DNA of 5,518 nucleotides from AWTP1-9 sp035703165 (GTDB taxonomy: Bacteria > Bacteroidota > Bacteroidia > Chitinophagales > Chitinophagaceae). Positions 5,472-5,518 of this stretch are shown piece by piece. The DNA lies in contig DASSYR010000034.1 of assembly GCA_035703165.1 (NCBI GenBank), positions 1-5,518 on the forward strand, given 5' to 3'. Made by a program: the position numbers and the translations under genes. The notes beneath the pieces are model-generated. The model was not told where the DNA came from. It saw only the letters and a program-made list of their open reading frames with translations, and searched no databases. Each line of letters begins with the position of its first letter. Position 1 is the stretch's first letter.

Positions 5472-5518
5472 CTCACATAACCCTCACGACACTCGCCTGC
5501 GAACTTCAAGGGAGTCTC
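5378..5518 (-). repeat. Cassette leader repeat, copy 3 (before module A), also the terminal repeat
   Basis: These 141 bases are identical to bases 1-141 of the window, so the two ends overlap exactly. The inverted-repeat arms are at 5452-5459 and 5490-5497. The window ends inside the repeat. If the ends are joined, the remaining leader bases (142-154) and the module C downstream region lie directly upstream of module A. Confidence 0.95.

Noticed and set aside
1..5518. CRISPR array or small plasmid
   Set aside because: The repeats are three long copies and not regular short units with spacers, and no replication protein is encoded, so neither is supported.

Overview
This window looks like Bacteroidota DNA, most likely from a Chitinophagaceae- or Sphingobacteria-like genome. 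The reasons are the core wording (NHLxNVxVTVSDKK, DYYPFG, FNGKExDxEVKGEG, RIYDPRLGRFLSVDP, PYQFAGNxPIxxxDLDGLE), a Bacteroidota-style lipoprotein signal, and AT-rich genes without clear Shine-Dalgarno sites. All supported genes lie on the minus strand and should be read from 5518 down to 1. There is no replication, transposase, tRNA, rRNA or CRISPR feature.

The whole window is an array of three RHS C-terminal (tip) toxin plus immunity modules. No full-length RHS protein is present, and each toxin keeps only the last part of the RHS core. Module A (5471 to 3699) is a core fragment with an unclassified tip of about 262 residues, followed 3 nt later by a two-helix membrane protein. Module B (3592 to 1830) has an almost identical core fragment and a tip with an HExxxH motif, followed 8 nt later by a small lipoprotein. 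Module C (1829 to 407) has a much shorter core remnant that begins directly after the stop codon of the module B lipoprotein gene. Its tip has a glycine-rich hydrophobic stretch and a C-terminal domain I cannot name, and it overlaps a soluble immunity-type gene.

Modules A and B are each entered through the same sequence of about 154 bp (1-154, 3478-3631 and 5378-5518). Its outer part does not read like RHS core and carries an 8-bp inverted repeat. The three cores share one invariant 38-bp block encoding RIYDPRLGRFLSV, after which the tips are unrelated. This is the organisation expected of orphan tip/immunity cassettes that can be swapped onto a full-length RHS gene by homologous recombination. 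The three immunity candidates are of different types (inner membrane, lipoprotein, soluble), which suggests the three toxins act in different compartments.

The first 141 and last 141 bases of the window are identical. The sequence therefore closes on itself into a 5377-bp circle. It could be a real circle or, more likely given the absence of replication genes, a loop in an assembly graph made by a longer tandem array of such cassettes. Order and copy number beyond the window should not be trusted without long reads.
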